Source: Enterobacter asburiae (GTDB lineage Bacteria; Pseudomonadota; Gammaproteobacteria; Enterobacterales; Enterobacteriaceae). Taken from it: DNA of 64,000 bases. Positions 10,636 to 23,929 of this stretch are shown here, in pieces. Positions within the stretch are counted from its first letter, which is position 1. Every line of letters starts with the position of its first letter. Made by a program: the position numbers and the translations under genes. Under the pieces are notes generated by a model. That model had not been told where the DNA came from. It searched no databases and saw only the letters and a program-made list of their open reading frames with translations. Where the stretch lies: assembly GCF_021440515.1 (NCBI RefSeq), contig NZ_JAKCMV010000032.1, forward strand, positions 1-64,000, read 5' to 3'.

Positions 10636-10905
10636 TCAGCCGATGATGTACGGCAGGTTAGTGAACAGGTTACGCATGTAGTCGAGCAGCAAATTGAGCA
10701 TCCACGGCCCGGCCACGATAATCGCCACGAACACGGCGATGATTTTCGGGATGAACGACAGGGTCATTTCGTTAATCTGCGTGGCGGCCTGCAAAATGCT
10801 GATCACCAGACCGGTGACGAGAGCAACCAGCAGCAGCGGGGCGGCAACGGCAATCGCGACCTTCATCGCCTCCGTGCCCATCATCATGACCGACTCAGGC
10901 GTCAT
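10636..10905 (-). CDS. fliQ: FliQ, flagellar export gate protein
   Basis: An 89-residue protein with two hydrophobic helices forming a hairpin, the small subunit of the FliP5-Q4-R1 export pore. The sequence [17 protein letters not shown] and the following [23 protein letters not shown] are typical of the family. The ATG at 10905 is ten bases after the fliP stop. The longer open frame upstream overlaps fliP and is not family-like. Confidence 0.95.
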   Translation of the reverse strand: MTPESVMMMGTEAMKVAIAVAAPLLLVALVTGLVISILQAATQINEMTLSFIPKIIAVFVAIIVAGPWMLNLLLDYMRNLFTNLPYIIG

Positions 10906-10915
10906 TGCGCGCTCC

Positions 10916-11653
10916 TCAACTGTAGAAACTCTGCGCCAGCGAGCTGACCAGCAGCTGCCAGCCGTCCACCAGCACAAAGAGCATGATCTTAAAGGGCAGG
11001 GCGATAGTGGCCGGTGGCACCATCATCATCCCCAGCGCCATCAGCACGCTCGCGATCACCAGGTCGATGATCAGGAACGGAATAAAAATGGTAAAGCCAA
11101 TCTGGAACGCGGTTTTCAGCTCGCTGGTGACGTAGGCCGGAAGCAGAATTCGCATCGGCACCGCTTCCGGCCCCTGAAGCTCGCCGGTATTCGCCAGACG
11201 GGCGAACAGGGCTAAGTCGGCCTCGCGGGTCTGTCGCAGCATAAACTCGCGCAGCGGCTGCGCGCCTTTCTCCAGCGCCACCTGCATCGAGATTTTGTCT
11301 TCACTGAAGGGCTGATAGGCGTCGGTATAAATTTTATCGATGACCGGCGACATAATAAAAAAGGTCAAAAACAGCGCCAGGCCGAGCAGCACCTGGTTAG
11401 GCGGCGCGGACGGCGTGCCGAGCGCGTTTCGCAGCAGGCCGAAGACGATGATGATGCGCGTAAAGCTGGTCATCATCAGCAAAATGGCCGGAATAAAGGT
11501 CAGCGAGGTGATAAAGACCAGCGTCTGCACCGGGAGCGACCAGCTCTGGCCGCCGCCCGCCGTTGGGGTGGATATCAGACCCGGCAGCTGGGCGTAGACG
11601 GCGGGAGCAAACAGGAACAGGCCGGTAAGCGTGAGGGATAACAGGCGGCGCAT
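10916..11653 (-). CDS. fliP: FliP, flagellar export gate protein
   Basis: The main pore subunit of the flagellar type III export gate, 245 residues as in E. coli. It starts with a cleavable signal peptide ([21 protein letters not shown]), unusual for export-apparatus proteins but normal for FliP, followed by four membrane helices and the conserved block [18 protein letters not shown]. Its start overlaps the fliO stop by one base, indicating translational coupling. Confidence 0.96.
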   Translation of the reverse strand: MRRLLSLTLTGLFLFAPAVYAQLPGLISTPTAGGGQSWSLPVQTLVFITSLTFIPAILLMMTSFTRIIIVFGLLRNALGTPSAPPNQVLLGLALFLTFFIMSPVIDKIYTDAYQPFSEDKISMQVALEKGAQPLREFMLRQTREADLALFARLANTGELQGPEAVPMRILLPAYVTSELKTAFQIGFTIFIPFLIIDLVIASVLMALGMMMVPPATIALPFKIMLFVLVDGWQLLVSSLAQSFYS

Positions 11654-12027
11654 CAGGATCTCCCGGAACGCTTAAGCAAACTCTTCATGACGGACTGAAA
11701 ATCCGCAGGGGCTTGTGCAGCCTCGTCGACCGTGACCGGCGCGGGGGGCAGCGTGTGTAATACGTTGATGCTGGAGGCGGTTACGCCCAGCACCAGCCGG
11801 GCATCGTCCACGTCCACGATGACCACGCGCTCGCGCGGCCCAAGCGAGGTGCTGGCGCTGACCTTAAGGCCGCGCGCGGCGGCGGTTTTTCCCGCCAGCC
11901 CGAAGCGCTTTGCCAGCCACGCGGCAATCAAAATGAAGGCAATGATTCCGAACAGCGCGCCGCTCACCTGGAGCAGGGGCGAACCGGGAACGGCAGAGGG
12001 CTGTGATACGGTTGCCTCGGTTTTCAT
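11653..12027 (-). CDS. fliO: FliO, export gate assembly factor
   Basis: A 124-residue single-pass membrane protein that helps FliP complex assembly. One hydrophobic helix ([19 protein letters not shown], about 24-42) is followed by a cytoplasmic domain with the conserved [21 protein letters not shown]. The N-terminal segment is poorly conserved in the family. It is located two bases after fliN. Confidence 0.92.
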   Translation of the reverse strand: MKTEATVSQPSAVPGSPLLQVSGALFGIIAFILIAAWLAKRFGLAGKTAAARGLKVSASTSLGPRERVVIVDVDDARLVLGVTASSINVLHTLPPAPVTVDEAAQAPADFQSVMKSLLKRSGRS

Positions 12028-12029
12028 GC

Positions 12030-12443
12030 TTAACGGCTCAGGCGACGCATACGTTCGGACGGGGTGATGATGTCCGTGATACGCACGCCGTATTTATCGG
12101 CAACAACGACCACTTCACCCTGAGCAATCAGATAGCCGTTGATCAGGATATCCAGCGGCTCACCGGCCAGACCGTCCAGCGCCACCACGGAACCCTGCGT
12201 CAGGCGCAGCAGCTCTTTGATGGTCATGCGGGTACGGCCCAGCTCCACGGTCAGCTTGACCGGGATGTCCATGATCAGGTCGATATCCTGCAAGGTGCCG
12301 CTGACGTCACCGCCGCCCAACTGCTGGAAGACCGCATCCGCCGCGCTTTTGCTCGGGGTGGATTGTTGCTCGTTTAACGCGTCAGCCCACAGATCGTCCA
12401 GTGCTCCGCTGTTTTCATCGGACAGATTGTTCATGTCACTCAT
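12030..12443 (-). CDS. fliN: FliN, flagellar C-ring switch protein
   Basis: Forms the bottom of the cytoplasmic C-ring with FliM; needed for rotor switching and export. The 137 residues consist of a variable acidic N-terminus and a C-terminal SpoA (surface presentation of antigens) domain: DIPVKLTVELGRTRMTIKELL, GSVVALDGLAGEPLDILING, and the terminal GVRITDIITPSERMRRL. The ATGA overlap with the fliM stop (12440-12443) suggests translational coupling. Confidence 0.96.
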   Translation of the reverse strand: MSDMNNLSDENSGALDDLWADALNEQQSTPSKSAADAVFQQLGGGDVSGTLQDIDLIMDIPVKLTVELGRTRMTIKELLRLTQGSVVALDGLAGEPLDILINGYLIAQGEVVVVADKYGVRITDIITPSERMRRLSR

Positions 12444-13444
12444 TTGGGCTGTTCCTCATTCAGCGAATTCAATATCGGGTTGATCAAGTGCTCAACGCGT
12501 AACGCATACTGGCCGTTGATGGTGCCGTACTGGCTTGTCAGCACGGGTACACCATCGACGTGGGCGATTATGCGGTCGGGTTTTTCTATCGGCAGAACGT
12601 CGCCGGGCTGTAATTTCAGGATCTGGGATAACCGCAGCGGGATATCGGCGAAGCTCGCCACCAGCTCAAGCTGGGAGTGCTGCACCTGTCGCACCAGGTT
12701 TTCACGCCAGTTCTGGTCTTCGTTGCGGGAGTTCTCCAGCGGCGGGTTCACCAGCAGCTCGCGCAGCGGCTCGATCATGCTGAACGGCAGGCAGATATTA
12801 AACTCACCGGTCAGGTTGCCGATCTCCACGTGGAACGGTGTGTTGACCACGATATCGTTCGGCGAGGTGGTGATGTTGGTGAACTTCACCTGCATCTCGG
12901 AACGGACGTACTCCACGTCGAGCGGGTTGATCGCTTTCCAGGCGTCGCTGTAGGACTCCAGCGCCAGCTTCAGCATGCGGTTGATGACGCGCTGTTCGGT
13001 GTGGGTAAACTCGCGGCCTTCCACTTTTGTCGGGAAACGACCGTCGCCGCCGAACAGGTTATCCACCGCGATGAAGACCAGGCTTGGGGAGAACACCACC
13101 AGCCCGGTGCCGCGCAGCGGTTTCAGATGAATCAGGTTAAGGTTGGTTGGCACCGGCAGGTTGCGGGCAAACTCGTGATACGGCTGAATGCGGATCGCCC
13201 CGACGGTGATATCCGGGCTACGGCGCAGCAGGTTGAACAGCCCCATACGGAACTGTCGCGCAAAACGTTCGTTGATGATCTCCAGCGCCTGAAGACGCTC
13301 GCGCACCACGCGACGCTGGGTGTTCGGGTCATAGGGACGAATATTGTCATCGCCCGTCACACCCGGCTTGGGATCGTCGTTTTTATCGCTGTCGCCGTTG
13401 AGCAGCGCATCGATTTCTGCCTGAGAAAGAATACTGTCGCCCAT
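12440..13444 (-). CDS. fliM: FliM, flagellar motor switch protein
   Basis: The CheY-P binding subunit of the flagellar switch, 334 residues. The N-terminal CheY-binding peptide MGDSILSQAEIDALLNGD is intact. The middle CheC-like domain contains the conserved GG region in LFGGDGRFPTKVEGREFT, and the C-terminal SpoA domain pairs with FliN. The gene follows fliL by four bases. Confidence 0.97.
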   Translation of the reverse strand: MGDSILSQAEIDALLNGDSDKNDDPKPGVTGDDNIRPYDPNTQRRVVRERLQALEIINERFARQFRMGLFNLLRRSPDITVGAIRIQPYHEFARNLPVPTNLNLIHLKPLRGTGLVVFSPSLVFIAVDNLFGGDGRFPTKVEGREFTHTEQRVINRMLKLALESYSDAWKAINPLDVEYVRSEMQVKFTNITTSPNDIVVNTPFHVEIGNLTGEFNICLPFSMIEPLRELLVNPPLENSRNEDQNWRENLVRQVQHSQLELVASFADIPLRLSQILKLQPGDVLPIEKPDRIIAHVDGVPVLTSQYGTINGQYALRVEHLINPILNSLNEEQPK

Positions 13445-13448
13445 GTCG

Positions 13449-13919
13449 TTACCGCAGAATGAAGGCTGTATACAGAACGTCAGTGACTTCCTGCTTAGGT
13501 TGGCCGTTTACCAGCGGCGTGGCCAGCGTCTGCTTAATGGCCTCGACCAGCTTTTGCTTGCCGTCGTCGGTGGCAAGGGTAGAAGCATCCTGACGAGAGA
13601 ACAGCAGCAGCAGACGGCTGCGCACTTCAGGAAGGTAATCGTTCAGACGAGAACGTGTCGCTTCGTCTTTCAGGCGCAGCGTGATGCCGACGTAAAGCAC
13701 ACGATCCGCATCGCCCAGGTTTACGGTAAAGGTATCCAGCGGGAAGAAGACCGGGATCGGCGGCGGTGTCGGTTCAGCTTTGGCAGCGGCGGTGTTCGGT
13801 TCCTGCTGCATACGCCAGTAACTATAGCCAGCGGTGGCGCAGGCGGCGAGCGTGATCAACACCAGCAGCGGGATCCAGATGGAGCGCTTGCTTTTTTTGG
13901 TGATTGCGGAGTCAGTCAT
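13449..13919 (-). CDS. fliL: FliL, stator-associated basal-body protein
   Basis: A single-pass inner-membrane protein that surrounds the MotAB stator and is important for swarming. The 156 residues show a basic N-terminus, one helix near 20-38 ([21 protein letters not shown]) and a periplasmic domain with [13 protein letters not shown]. It is the first gene of the fliLMNOPQR unit; the gap before it must contain the fliL promoter if the E. coli operon structure holds. Confidence 0.95.
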   Translation of the reverse strand: MTDSAITKKSKRSIWIPLLVLITLAACATAGYSYWRMQQEPNTAAAKAEPTPPPIPVFFPLDTFTVNLGDADRVLYVGITLRLKDEATRSRLNDYLPEVRSRLLLLFSRQDASTLATDDGKQKLVEAIKQTLATPLVNGQPKQEVTDVLYTAFILR

Positions 13920-13956
13920 CTGATACGAGCTTCCTGTTTGGGTACTGCTTAATAGA

Positions 13957-14011
13957 GTGATTATCCCGTGTCCGCCTTATCTCAAAGCGTGGAAAAGACG
14001 GGGATAATCAC
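13957..14011. repeat. Inverted repeat between fliK and fliL
   Basis: GTGATTATCCC at 13957-13967 and its exact complement GGGATAATCAC at 14001-14011 flank 33 bases in the fliK-fliL gap. There is no T run on either side, so it is not a standard intrinsic terminator. It may bind a regulator at the fliL promoter or attenuate readthrough. Confidence 0.6.
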
Positions 14012-14025
14012 GCTACCTCTGGCGT

Positions 14026-15243
14026 TTAGGCAAAGATGTCTACGGCCCCGTTACCCCGCGCGGCGGATTGCAGGGAGGCCGGGACGGCCAGCAGTTCATC
14101 GCTTTCATCGTTAAACCCCTGCTGGCCGGAGCGTGAAGACTGGTGCTGCTGCTGGGAAGCAGACTGCTGCTGGCCGGAGAAACTCTCGCTGCTGACGCTG
14201 CTTTGCGACAGCTGAATACCGCTTTCCGCCAGCGACGTGCGCAGCATCGGTATCGCCGCTTCAAGGGCCGCGCGCACGTGGCTGTGCGGTGACACCATCT
14301 GGAGCTGGGCCTGGTTGTCATCAAGCTTAAGGGAAATCTGCACCTGACCCAGATCTTCCGGATGCAGGCGAAGCTCCGCCGTCTGCTGGCCCTGACGGGT
14401 GAACAGGGTGATGTGCTGGCTCAGATTTTGCTGCCACTCGGGCGTCCCCAGCGGCTGGCTCAGCACCGGGGCCGTTGCCACGGTCGCGGCAGGCTGAGAG
14501 GCGGGCTGTGCGCCCACAACAGGGGCCAGCGTGGCCGTTGGGCTGGTGGCGGTAGACTGCGCGGTGAGATCGGTTTTTTCCACCGCAGCGGCGACCGCCG
14601 GGGTCAGCGGCGCGTTATTCGCATCAGCGGCCACAGGCTGGAATTGCGCCAGGGTCTTTTCATGGCCCGTGGTGGTGGCGTTGTTCAGCAGGGGCTGTTG
14701 TCCACTGCTGCTCTGGGTCAGGGCCGAGGCGGTCAGTGCCTGAGTAGCGACACCGTCCGTTTTTGGCGCTGTGGTTGCGGGCATAGCGGCCTGCTGGTGC
14801 GGCAGCATCGCCATCAGCGCGCTTAAGCCCGCCAGCTCTTCATCATTCAGGTCGGTTTTCGCGTCCTCTTTTACCGCCGTCTGGGTCAGGCTTTTCAGCG
14901 CATCGCCGTGGGTGGCAGGCACCAGGCAGGAGACCAGGCTTTGCAGGGAGGTCGCCTGCGCCGTGTCATCGGCGGCAAGCGGTGCCTGGCGCGCCAGCAG
15001 ATCGGCGATTTTCGCGGCCAGAGGGCTGTCGGCATTTTTATCCTGCGCCACCTTTGCGAGCTTGCTCCCGGCGGCTTTCAGATCGGCTAACGTGAGCGGC
15101 GCATCCTTGCCCTGGCCGGTGGACTCGGTCAGCGCGCCCGCCAGCAGAGAGAGAAAGTCTTGCGCACCCTCGGTGCCTTTCCCGGTCTGCGTGCCGCCAG
15201 ACGGGTCGCTGTCGGTCATCAGCAGTTGTTGCAGTGTGATCAT
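14026..15243 (-). CDS. fliK: FliK, hook-length control protein
   Basis: Measures hook length and switches the export apparatus from hook to filament substrates through FlhB. The 405 residues comprise an extended, Ala/Thr/Gln-rich N-terminal ruler with low complexity and a folded C-terminal domain (about 270-370) with the conserved [18 protein letters not shown], followed by a Gln/Ser-rich tail. The N-terminal start MITLQQLLM agrees with the family. It overlaps the fliJ stop by four bases. Confidence 0.94.
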   Translation of the reverse strand: MITLQQLLMTDSDPSGGTQTGKGTEGAQDFLSLLAGALTESTGQGKDAPLTLADLKAAGSKLAKVAQDKNADSPLAAKIADLLARQAPLAADDTAQATSLQSLVSCLVPATHGDALKSLTQTAVKEDAKTDLNDEELAGLSALMAMLPHQQAAMPATTAPKTDGVATQALTASALTQSSSGQQPLLNNATTTGHEKTLAQFQPVAADANNAPLTPAVAAAVEKTDLTAQSTATSPTATLAPVVGAQPASQPAATVATAPVLSQPLGTPEWQQNLSQHITLFTRQGQQTAELRLHPEDLGQVQISLKLDDNQAQLQMVSPHSHVRAALEAAIPMLRTSLAESGIQLSQSSVSSESFSGQQQSASQQQHQSSRSGQQGFNDESDELLAVPASLQSAARGNGAVDIFA

Positions 15244-15683
15244 TCAGGTTTCCTCATTGATGCGCGCTGGGCAAACTCATCCATTTTTTTCTGATCGAGG
15301 CGGTTTTCCGCCAGGGTCGTTGCCGCTACCTGCCGGTCCTGCAAGGTTTGCCAGGCCTGTAGCCGCTGCTTTTTCTCGCGCCAGAAGTTGAGCGCGGTAT
15401 CGACTTTTTGCGTCCACTGGTTCAGTTGCAGGCGATGCTGTTCAATCGCCTTTTCGAGCGTCTGGATAAACTGCTGATAGTTGATCCAGCGCTGGCTGCC
15501 AATGCCCTGCGTCATGTCGGTATTGAGGTTGGTGCGATACTCATGCTGATAGTCGATTAACATCTTCAACTGCTCTTCAGCCTGCTGGCACCCGCGGCGC
15601 ATTGCGCCAAGCTGCAATGCGGCATCGTCCACCTCTTTTTCAGCCAGATCTTTTAGCGTTGATAACGCGCTGTTTTGCCCCAT
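15240..15683 (-). CDS. fliJ: FliJ, flagellar export chaperone-escort protein
   Basis: A 147-residue, strongly helical coiled-coil protein that inserts in the FliI hexamer like the F1 gamma subunit and links it to FlhA. The sequence is rich in Gln, Lys and Glu heptads ([20 protein letters not shown]). It lies 21 bases after fliI and overlaps fliK by four bases. Confidence 0.94.
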   Translation of the reverse strand: MGQNSALSTLKDLAEKEVDDAALQLGAMRRGCQQAEEQLKMLIDYQHEYRTNLNTDMTQGIGSQRWINYQQFIQTLEKAIEQHRLQLNQWTQKVDTALNFWREKKQRLQAWQTLQDRQVAATTLAENRLDQKKMDEFAQRASMRKPE

Positions 15684-15704
15684 GACCTTCGCCCTCCACC
15701 TGTG

Positions 15705-17074
15705 TTACACCTGCGGGAAAATCAGCTCCAGAGCCTGGATCGAATCTTCCCAGTCGGCACGTTCGAAAATACCCTGTTGCAGAAACGCCTCCAGCTGCGG
15801 CCAGAGCGTAATCGCCTTGTCGAGCATCGGGTCGCTGCCTTTGGCATACGCGCCCACGCTTACCAGATCGCGGTTACGCTGGAAGCTGGAAAGCAGCTGT
15901 TTGAAGTTACGCACGCGGGCGTAATGCGGCTCGCTAATCAGCGCCGTCATCGCACGGCTGATCGAGGCTTCAATATCGATGGCCGGATAGTGCCCGGCTT
16001 CCGCCAGCCGACGCGACAGCACGATGTGACCGTCGAGGATTGCACGCGCGGAGTCGGCAATCGGATCCTGCTGATCATCGCCTTCGGTCAGCACCGTATA
16101 GAACGCGGTGACCGAGCCGCCGCCGCTGATGCCGTTCCCCGCACGCTCAACCAGCGCGGGCAGCTTGGCAAACACCGACGGTGGATAGCCTTTGGTTGCG
16201 GGCGGTTCGCCGATCGCCAGCGCGATTTCACGCTGCGCCATCGCGTAGCGGGTGAGCGAGTCCATGATCAGCAGGACGTGCTGCCCACGGTCGCGAAAAT
16301 CTTCGGCAATACGGGTGGCGTAGGCGGCACCCTGCATACGCAGCAGGGGGGACACGTCCGCAGGCGCGGCAATCACCACCGAGCGGGCGCGACCTTCGGC
16401 ACCGAGAATGTTTTCGATAAAGTCTTTTACTTCACGACCACGCTCGCCGATCAGCCCCACGACGATCACGTCCGCCTGGGTGTAGCGCGCCATCATGCCG
16501 AGCAGCACCGATTTACCGACGCCGGAACCGGCAAACAGCCCCATACGCTGCCCGCGACCGACCGTCAGCAGGGCGTTGATCGGGCGCACGCCGGTATCCA
16601 GCACGTGTTCAATAGGGGTACGTTGCAGCGGGTTAAACGGCTGGGTGATCAGCGCGCCGGTTTCGGTGGTGTCGGGGGAGGGGAGTCCATCGAGCGGCTT
16701 GCCGCTGCCGTCGAGCACGCGGCCCAGCAGCGCCGGGCCGAGCGGCAGCTGTTTGCCGCTTTGCAGACCGTCGCCCGCGATGTTTTTCGCATACACCCGC
16801 GCCCCGGGCAGAATGCCCTCGACCTCTTCAAGCGGCATCAGGAACAGGCGCTGGCCGTTAAAGCCCACCACTTCGCTTTCTACTTCGCGGGTTTCGATCC
16901 CGTCCTGGCGTTCAATGACGCAGGTCGCGCCGAGGGGCAGTTGCAGGCCGGTGGCTTCCAGCACCAGACCCGTCGCACGGGTCAACCGCCCGTAACGACG
17001 CACGGACGGCAGCTGCGCCATCTTCGTTTCGAAGTTATCGAGCGTGGTGAGCCAGCGCGTGAGGCGTGCGGTCA

Positions 17075-17075
<1 letters not shown>
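15705..17075 (-). CDS. fliI: FliI, flagellum-specific ATPase
   Basis: The ATPase of the flagellar type III export apparatus, related to F1 beta. The 456 residues have an N-terminal beta-barrel domain, Walker [18 protein letters not shown], the GERGREV motif, Walker [14 protein letters not shown] and the [17 protein letters not shown] region. The start MTARLTRWL overlaps the fliH stop by one base and matches E. coli; the longer frame to 17168 lies inside fliH and is not used. A 530-codon open frame on the other strand here is a shadow. Confidence 0.97.
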
Positions 17076-20457
<3,382 letters not shown>

Positions 20458-20685
20458 TGCACACCTCTTAAATCCTGGTGGTTTACGTTATTCGTGTAGA
20501 GAAACAAAACTGACTCCCGGGTCGGCAAACACGACAAAAGTTCCATACTTATGGCCCTGCCATTATTTGACGATTCGGGATTTTCTATGCGTCAAATAAC
20601 CTGGTTTTTTCACGCTATTTACCGCCTTTATCTTATTGACAAGCTGTTAGTCTTGACCGCGTAAAAAACCATCCAGGGGAGAGTC
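20458..20685. promoter_or_regulatory. Divergent fliF / fliE promoter region
   Basis: A 228-base AT-rich gap between two class II flagellar operons transcribed away from each other. By analogy with E. coli it should hold FlhD4C2 sites serving both. A palindromic pair, TTATTTGACG (20570-20579) facing CGTCAAATAA (20591-20600), stands near its centre. I cannot assign exact -10/-35 elements with confidence. Confidence 0.55.
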
Positions 20686-21000
20686 ATGGCTATACAGGGC
20701 ATTGAAGGGGTCATTAGTCAGTTGCAGGCAACGGCGATGACGGCCCGTAATCAGAACGTGGCGCAAGAGCAGCCAACCATCAGCTTTGCCGGGCAACTGC
20801 ACGCTGCGCTTGACCGTATCAGCGATACGCAGACGGCGGCACGCACCCAGGCGGAAAAATTCACCCTCGGCGAGCCGGGCGTGGCCCTTAACGATGTGAT
20901 GACCGATTTGCAAAAAGCGTCGGTGTCGTTGCAGATGGGGATCCAGGTGAGGAATAAGCTGGTGTCGGCTTATCAGGAAATGATGGGCATGCAGGTGTAA
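20686..21000 (+). CDS. fliE: FliE, MS-ring/rod junction protein
   Basis: A 104-residue protein that links the MS-ring to the proximal rod and plugs onto the export gate. It is helical and ends with the family's conserved tail ([21 protein letters not shown]). The length matches E. coli FliE. It stands alone on the plus strand, divergent from fliF and followed at once by yedD. Confidence 0.95.
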   Translation: MAIQGIEGVISQLQATAMTARNQNVAQEQPTISFAGQLHAALDRISDTQTAARTQAEKFTLGEPGVALNDVMTDLQKASVSLQMGIQVRNKLVSAYQEMMGMQV

Positions 21001-21075
21001 GACCTGTCGATCTTCGCTGGCAGCATCAAGGCTTTAATGCCACAATCTTTTCTTTCTTCGCATGCAGGAAAGATG

Positions 21076-21489
21076 ATGAAAAAGATAGCAATTGCTGGCG
21101 CGCTGCTGGCGCTGACCGGGTGTGTTCAGGTGGATAACTACCAGGAAGTGATCAAGCATCCTGTGCCTGCAAATCTGGCGGGATACTGGCAGTCGAAAGG
21201 ACCGCAAAGCAACATGGTCAGCCCGGAGGCGATTGCCACGCTGGTGGTGACGGAAGAGGGGGATACGCTGGACTGTCGTCAGTGGCAGCGCGTGCTGGCG
21301 GTGCCGGGCAAAATCATGCTGCGCTCTGACAGCTACTACAACGTGACCCGCAAGCTGGAAATCTATCCGCTGGAACGCGACGGGGCGACGCTGGAATATG
21401 ACGGGATGGAGCTGCAAAAGGTGGATCGCCTGACGGTGGAGTGTGCCGATTACCTGAGCAAAAACCCGCTGGAAAGCAAGCTGCCGTAA
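21076..21489 (+). CDS. yedD: YedD, outer-membrane-type lipoprotein
   Basis: A 137-residue predicted lipoprotein: MKKIAIAGALLALTGC has a lipobox LTGC with the lipid-acceptor Cys near residue 16. Residue +2 is Val, which fits sorting to the outer membrane. Conserved core: GYWQSKGPQ and EGDTLDCRQWQRVLAVPGK, with paired cysteines. It matches E. coli YedD; in E. coli it is an Rcs-regulated gene of unknown function (recalled). The ATG at 21076 follows AGGAA. The next genes of the E. coli order, yedE, yedF and yedK, are absent here. Confidence 0.85.
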   Translation: MKKIAIAGALLALTGCVQVDNYQEVIKHPVPANLAGYWQSKGPQSNMVSPEAIATLVVTEEGDTLDCRQWQRVLAVPGKIMLRSDSYYNVTRKLEIYPLERDGATLEYDGMELQKVDRLTVECADYLSKNPLESKLP

Positions 21490-21496
21490 GTATTGT

Positions 21497-21526
21497 TGCC
21501 GGGTGAGGCATAGCCGCCACCCGGCA
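21497..21526. repeat. REP-like palindrome between yedD and amyA
   Basis: TGCCGGGTG facing CACCCGGCA with an 11-base loop, the REP-type sequence of enterobacterial BIMEs. It lies between the convergent yedD and amyA stops and probably also ends transcripts or protects their 3' ends. Confidence 0.75.
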
Positions 21527-21531
21527 GTGTT

Positions 21532-23019
21532 TTACAGCACGTCCTCTAGCACCCAGACGCTAACGCTTCCCCCGTTACAGAAGAACGTCGCTTCACCCTC
21601 CGCTCCGGTAGTCACGGTTTCTTCGCGGTTGCCGAGGAAATCTTTCCAGGTTTTGTTGCCGTAGTTCTCGCCAAGGCAGATCGTTTTCTCTCCGTCATCA
21701 CCATTTGACATCACCACCACGCAGCCCGGCGCGTCGTCGGTGCCGCTGCGGCTGAACGCAATGCAGTTTGGATGATCGAAGAAAAGCGTCTGTACGCCGT
21801 GAGCAAACCGCTGGCGGGCCAGGATCAGCTCGTGCAGCTGTTCGATAACCGGCATATCGATGTGATACGTTTCGCCATCGCCACCCGTATCGTCGTAGCT
21901 CGCGCCAAACAGATCCGGATAGAACACGCTTGGCACACCGTTTTCACGCAGCAGGATCAGCGCGTAGGCCAGCGGTTTAAACCAGGATTCCACCGGCGCT
22001 TCCAGCGCCTGTAACGGCTGGGTGTCGTGGTTGGCAACCAGCGTCACCGCGTGGAAGGGATCCGCCTCGACCAGCGTGCCGGTGAAAATCTGGCTCATAT
22101 CGTAGTCGCGGCCCTGACGGGAAGCCTCGTGGAAATTCATTTGCAGAGGGGCGTCAAACAGCATCGTTTTGCCCTCTACCTGATGAATATAGGTCTGCAA
22201 CTTATCCACTTCATGCGACCAGTATTCCGCGACGATGAACAGCGGCTGTTCCGCCACTTCCTGAACGTGCTCAATCCACTCCTTATAGAACCACGCCGGA
22301 ATGTGCTTCACCGCGTCCAGGCGGAAACCGTCACACTGCGTCTGTTCCATCACCCAGCGCGCCCAGTATTTAATCTCCTCGGTCACCGCGTGGTTGCGGA
22401 AGTCGATATTCTCGCCCATCAGGTAATCGAAGTTACCCATCTCGTCATCAACCTGATCGTTCCAGCCTTCGCCGGTATAGTCGTTGACGATTTTATAGAT
22501 GCCGTCCTCGGTCGGATTCTCGATATGATCGATGCCGCTAAAGCATTTGTAATCCCAGACGAACTCCGAATACTTACCGGCGCGGACGGGGAAGGTGTAG
22601 CGCGTCCACGCTTCGCATTCGATGATTTCGTCGTCGATCTGCGTGCGGTCCTGCTCGTTTACCCGCTGTACGCGTACCGGCTCTTTCTCATCGGCACCCA
22701 TCTTGTGGTTCACCACCACGTCCAGCAGCACGGCGATGTTATTGCTTTTAAGCGCCTGAATGGCCTCAAGCAGCTGTCCCTTATCGCCATATTTGGTGGC
22801 AACCGAGCCTTTTTGATCGAACTCGCCCAGGTCGAAAAGATCGTACGAGTCATAGCCGACGGAATAGCCGCCCGATGCGCCTTTATAGGCCGGGGGGAGC
22901 CAGATCATATTAATGCCGATTTCGTTTAGGTTGGGGGCTAGGGCTGCTACTTCCGGCCACAGTTCACCGCCAGTGGGGTAATACCAGTGAAAACATTGCA
23001 ATAAGGTTGGGTTGCGCAT
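21532..23019 (-). CDS. amyA: AmyA, cytoplasmic alpha-amylase
   Basis: Hydrolyses alpha-1,4 links in maltodextrin and glycogen inside the cell. It is a 495-residue GH13 enzyme with no signal peptide. The catalytic residues are visible: the nucleophile Asp235 in GFRLDAVKH, the acid/base Glu265 in FIVAEYW and the stabiliser Asp332 in LVANHDTQP; the DVVVNH motif is at 100-105. The ATG at 23019 has GGAG seven bases upstream and gives the E. coli length. It lies within the flagellar cluster beside fliT, as in E. coli, without a known functional link. Confidence 0.96.
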   Translation of the reverse strand: MRNPTLLQCFHWYYPTGGELWPEVAALAPNLNEIGINMIWLPPAYKGASGGYSVGYDSYDLFDLGEFDQKGSVATKYGDKGQLLEAIQALKSNNIAVLLDVVVNHKMGADEKEPVRVQRVNEQDRTQIDDEIIECEAWTRYTFPVRAGKYSEFVWDYKCFSGIDHIENPTEDGIYKIVNDYTGEGWNDQVDDEMGNFDYLMGENIDFRNHAVTEEIKYWARWVMEQTQCDGFRLDAVKHIPAWFYKEWIEHVQEVAEQPLFIVAEYWSHEVDKLQTYIHQVEGKTMLFDAPLQMNFHEASRQGRDYDMSQIFTGTLVEADPFHAVTLVANHDTQPLQALEAPVESWFKPLAYALILLRENGVPSVFYPDLFGASYDDTGGDGETYHIDMPVIEQLHELILARQRFAHGVQTLFFDHPNCIAFSRSGTDDAPGCVVVMSNGDDGEKTICLGENYGNKTWKDFLGNREETVTTGAEGEATFFCNGGSVSVWVLEDVL

Positions 23020-23075
23020 GCACCATCTCCATGAGGTCGCGAAATTCAAGTATGGAGTAGCTTTTGCAGAAATGC

Positions 23076-23109
23076 CTGGCGAACGAAGCGGATAAGATTC
23101 GCTCGCCAG
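23076..23109. repeat. Hairpin between fliT and amyA
   Basis: CTGGCGA at 23076-23082 faces TCGCCAG at 23103-23109, with an inner CGAA/TTCG pairing. It lies directly after the fliT stop on the minus strand and before amyA; there is no strong T run. It may be a weak terminator of fliDST. Confidence 0.55.
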
Positions 23110-23117
23110 CTAAGTGG

Positions 23118-23489
23118 CTAATTTGAATCGAGATTACTTTGTGGAATAAGAACGTGTCCGCCCTGATTGCTGTAGGTGGACATCACCGATTTCTGTATCG
23201 AGTTTTGCCCAACCAGCTTCGCCAGTTCGTCCATTCTCTTTTGCAGCAGCGCTTTCACCTGGCCTTCGTTATCCAGAATCACGCGGAGCGTGGGCCGAAG
23301 CTGTTCCTGCAACTGCGAGGAAGGTTGGATCTCTTCCGTAAGCCGAGCCAGCGAGTGCACCGCGTTGACATAGTCGGTTTCACAGCTGATAAGGTCATCC
23401 CACAATCCCTGGCGAGCCAGCCGCAGCATCAGCTGGCTCTGCTCAAGGAGCTGTTGATAAAGAGAATAAAGTTGCGGTGCATTACTCAT
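23118..23489 (-). CDS. fliT: FliT, chaperone for FliD and FlhDC antagonist
   Basis: A 123-residue helical protein that escorts the filament cap FliD to the export gate and, when free, binds FlhDC to lower class II transcription. The sequence [22 protein letters not shown] and [17 protein letters not shown] is typical. The ATG at 23489 overlaps the fliS stop by one base; the longer open frame runs into fliS. Confidence 0.93.
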   Translation of the reverse strand: MSNAPQLYSLYQQLLEQSQLMLRLARQGLWDDLISCETDYVNAVHSLARLTEEIQPSSQLQEQLRPTLRVILDNEGQVKALLQKRMDELAKLVGQNSIQKSVMSTYSNQGGHVLIPQSNLDSN

Positions 23490-23899
23490 TAGACGGCGTC
23501 CTGAATCAGTTGTGGCGAACCGGCAACCTCCTTCCACCCGTCAGCGATATTGCGCAGCAAGGTTTCCACCTCTTCGATGGCGCTGGCGTCGTTATTCACG
23601 TTGGCGTGCAGAAGGCGTCTTACCATATAGGCATAAAGGGCAATCAGGTTTTGCGTCAGCTCATCGCCATTATTTTCCACCAGGCCCAGCTTGAGGCCGT
23701 TTTCAATAATGTTGATGGCTTTTGACAGCGCCAGCCCTTTTGCCGGGATATTGCCGTCTACCAGGAACAGACGCGCGCGTACCAGCGCGCTGAGGGCTCC
23801 ATCAAATAGCATGATAACCAGCTGATGCTGGCTGGCGCTCATCACCGCGCTTTCAACCTCTATTTTTGCGTAGGCTTGCGTGCCTTTTGCGCCGTACAT
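23489..23899 (-). CDS. fliS: FliS, flagellin chaperone
   Basis: Binds the disordered C-terminus of FliC and prevents its early polymerisation in the cytoplasm. It is 136 residues, a helical bundle starting [19 protein letters not shown], with the family motif [13 protein letters not shown]. It is translationally coupled to fliT and lies 30 bases after fliD. Confidence 0.95.
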   Translation of the reverse strand: MYGAKGTQAYAKIEVESAVMSASQHQLVIMLFDGALSALVRARLFLVDGNIPAKGLALSKAINIIENGLKLGLVENNGDELTQNLIALYAYMVRRLLHANVNNDASAIEEVETLLRNIADGWKEVAGSPQLIQDAV

Positions 23900-23929
23900 G
23901 TTATCCCCCTCGGGTATGATTAGCGTTTA

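Noticed and set aside
22027-22929. 300-codon open frame on the plus strand opposite amyA
   Set aside because: Antisense shadow of a well-conserved GH13 gene; no ribosome binding site or family likeness.
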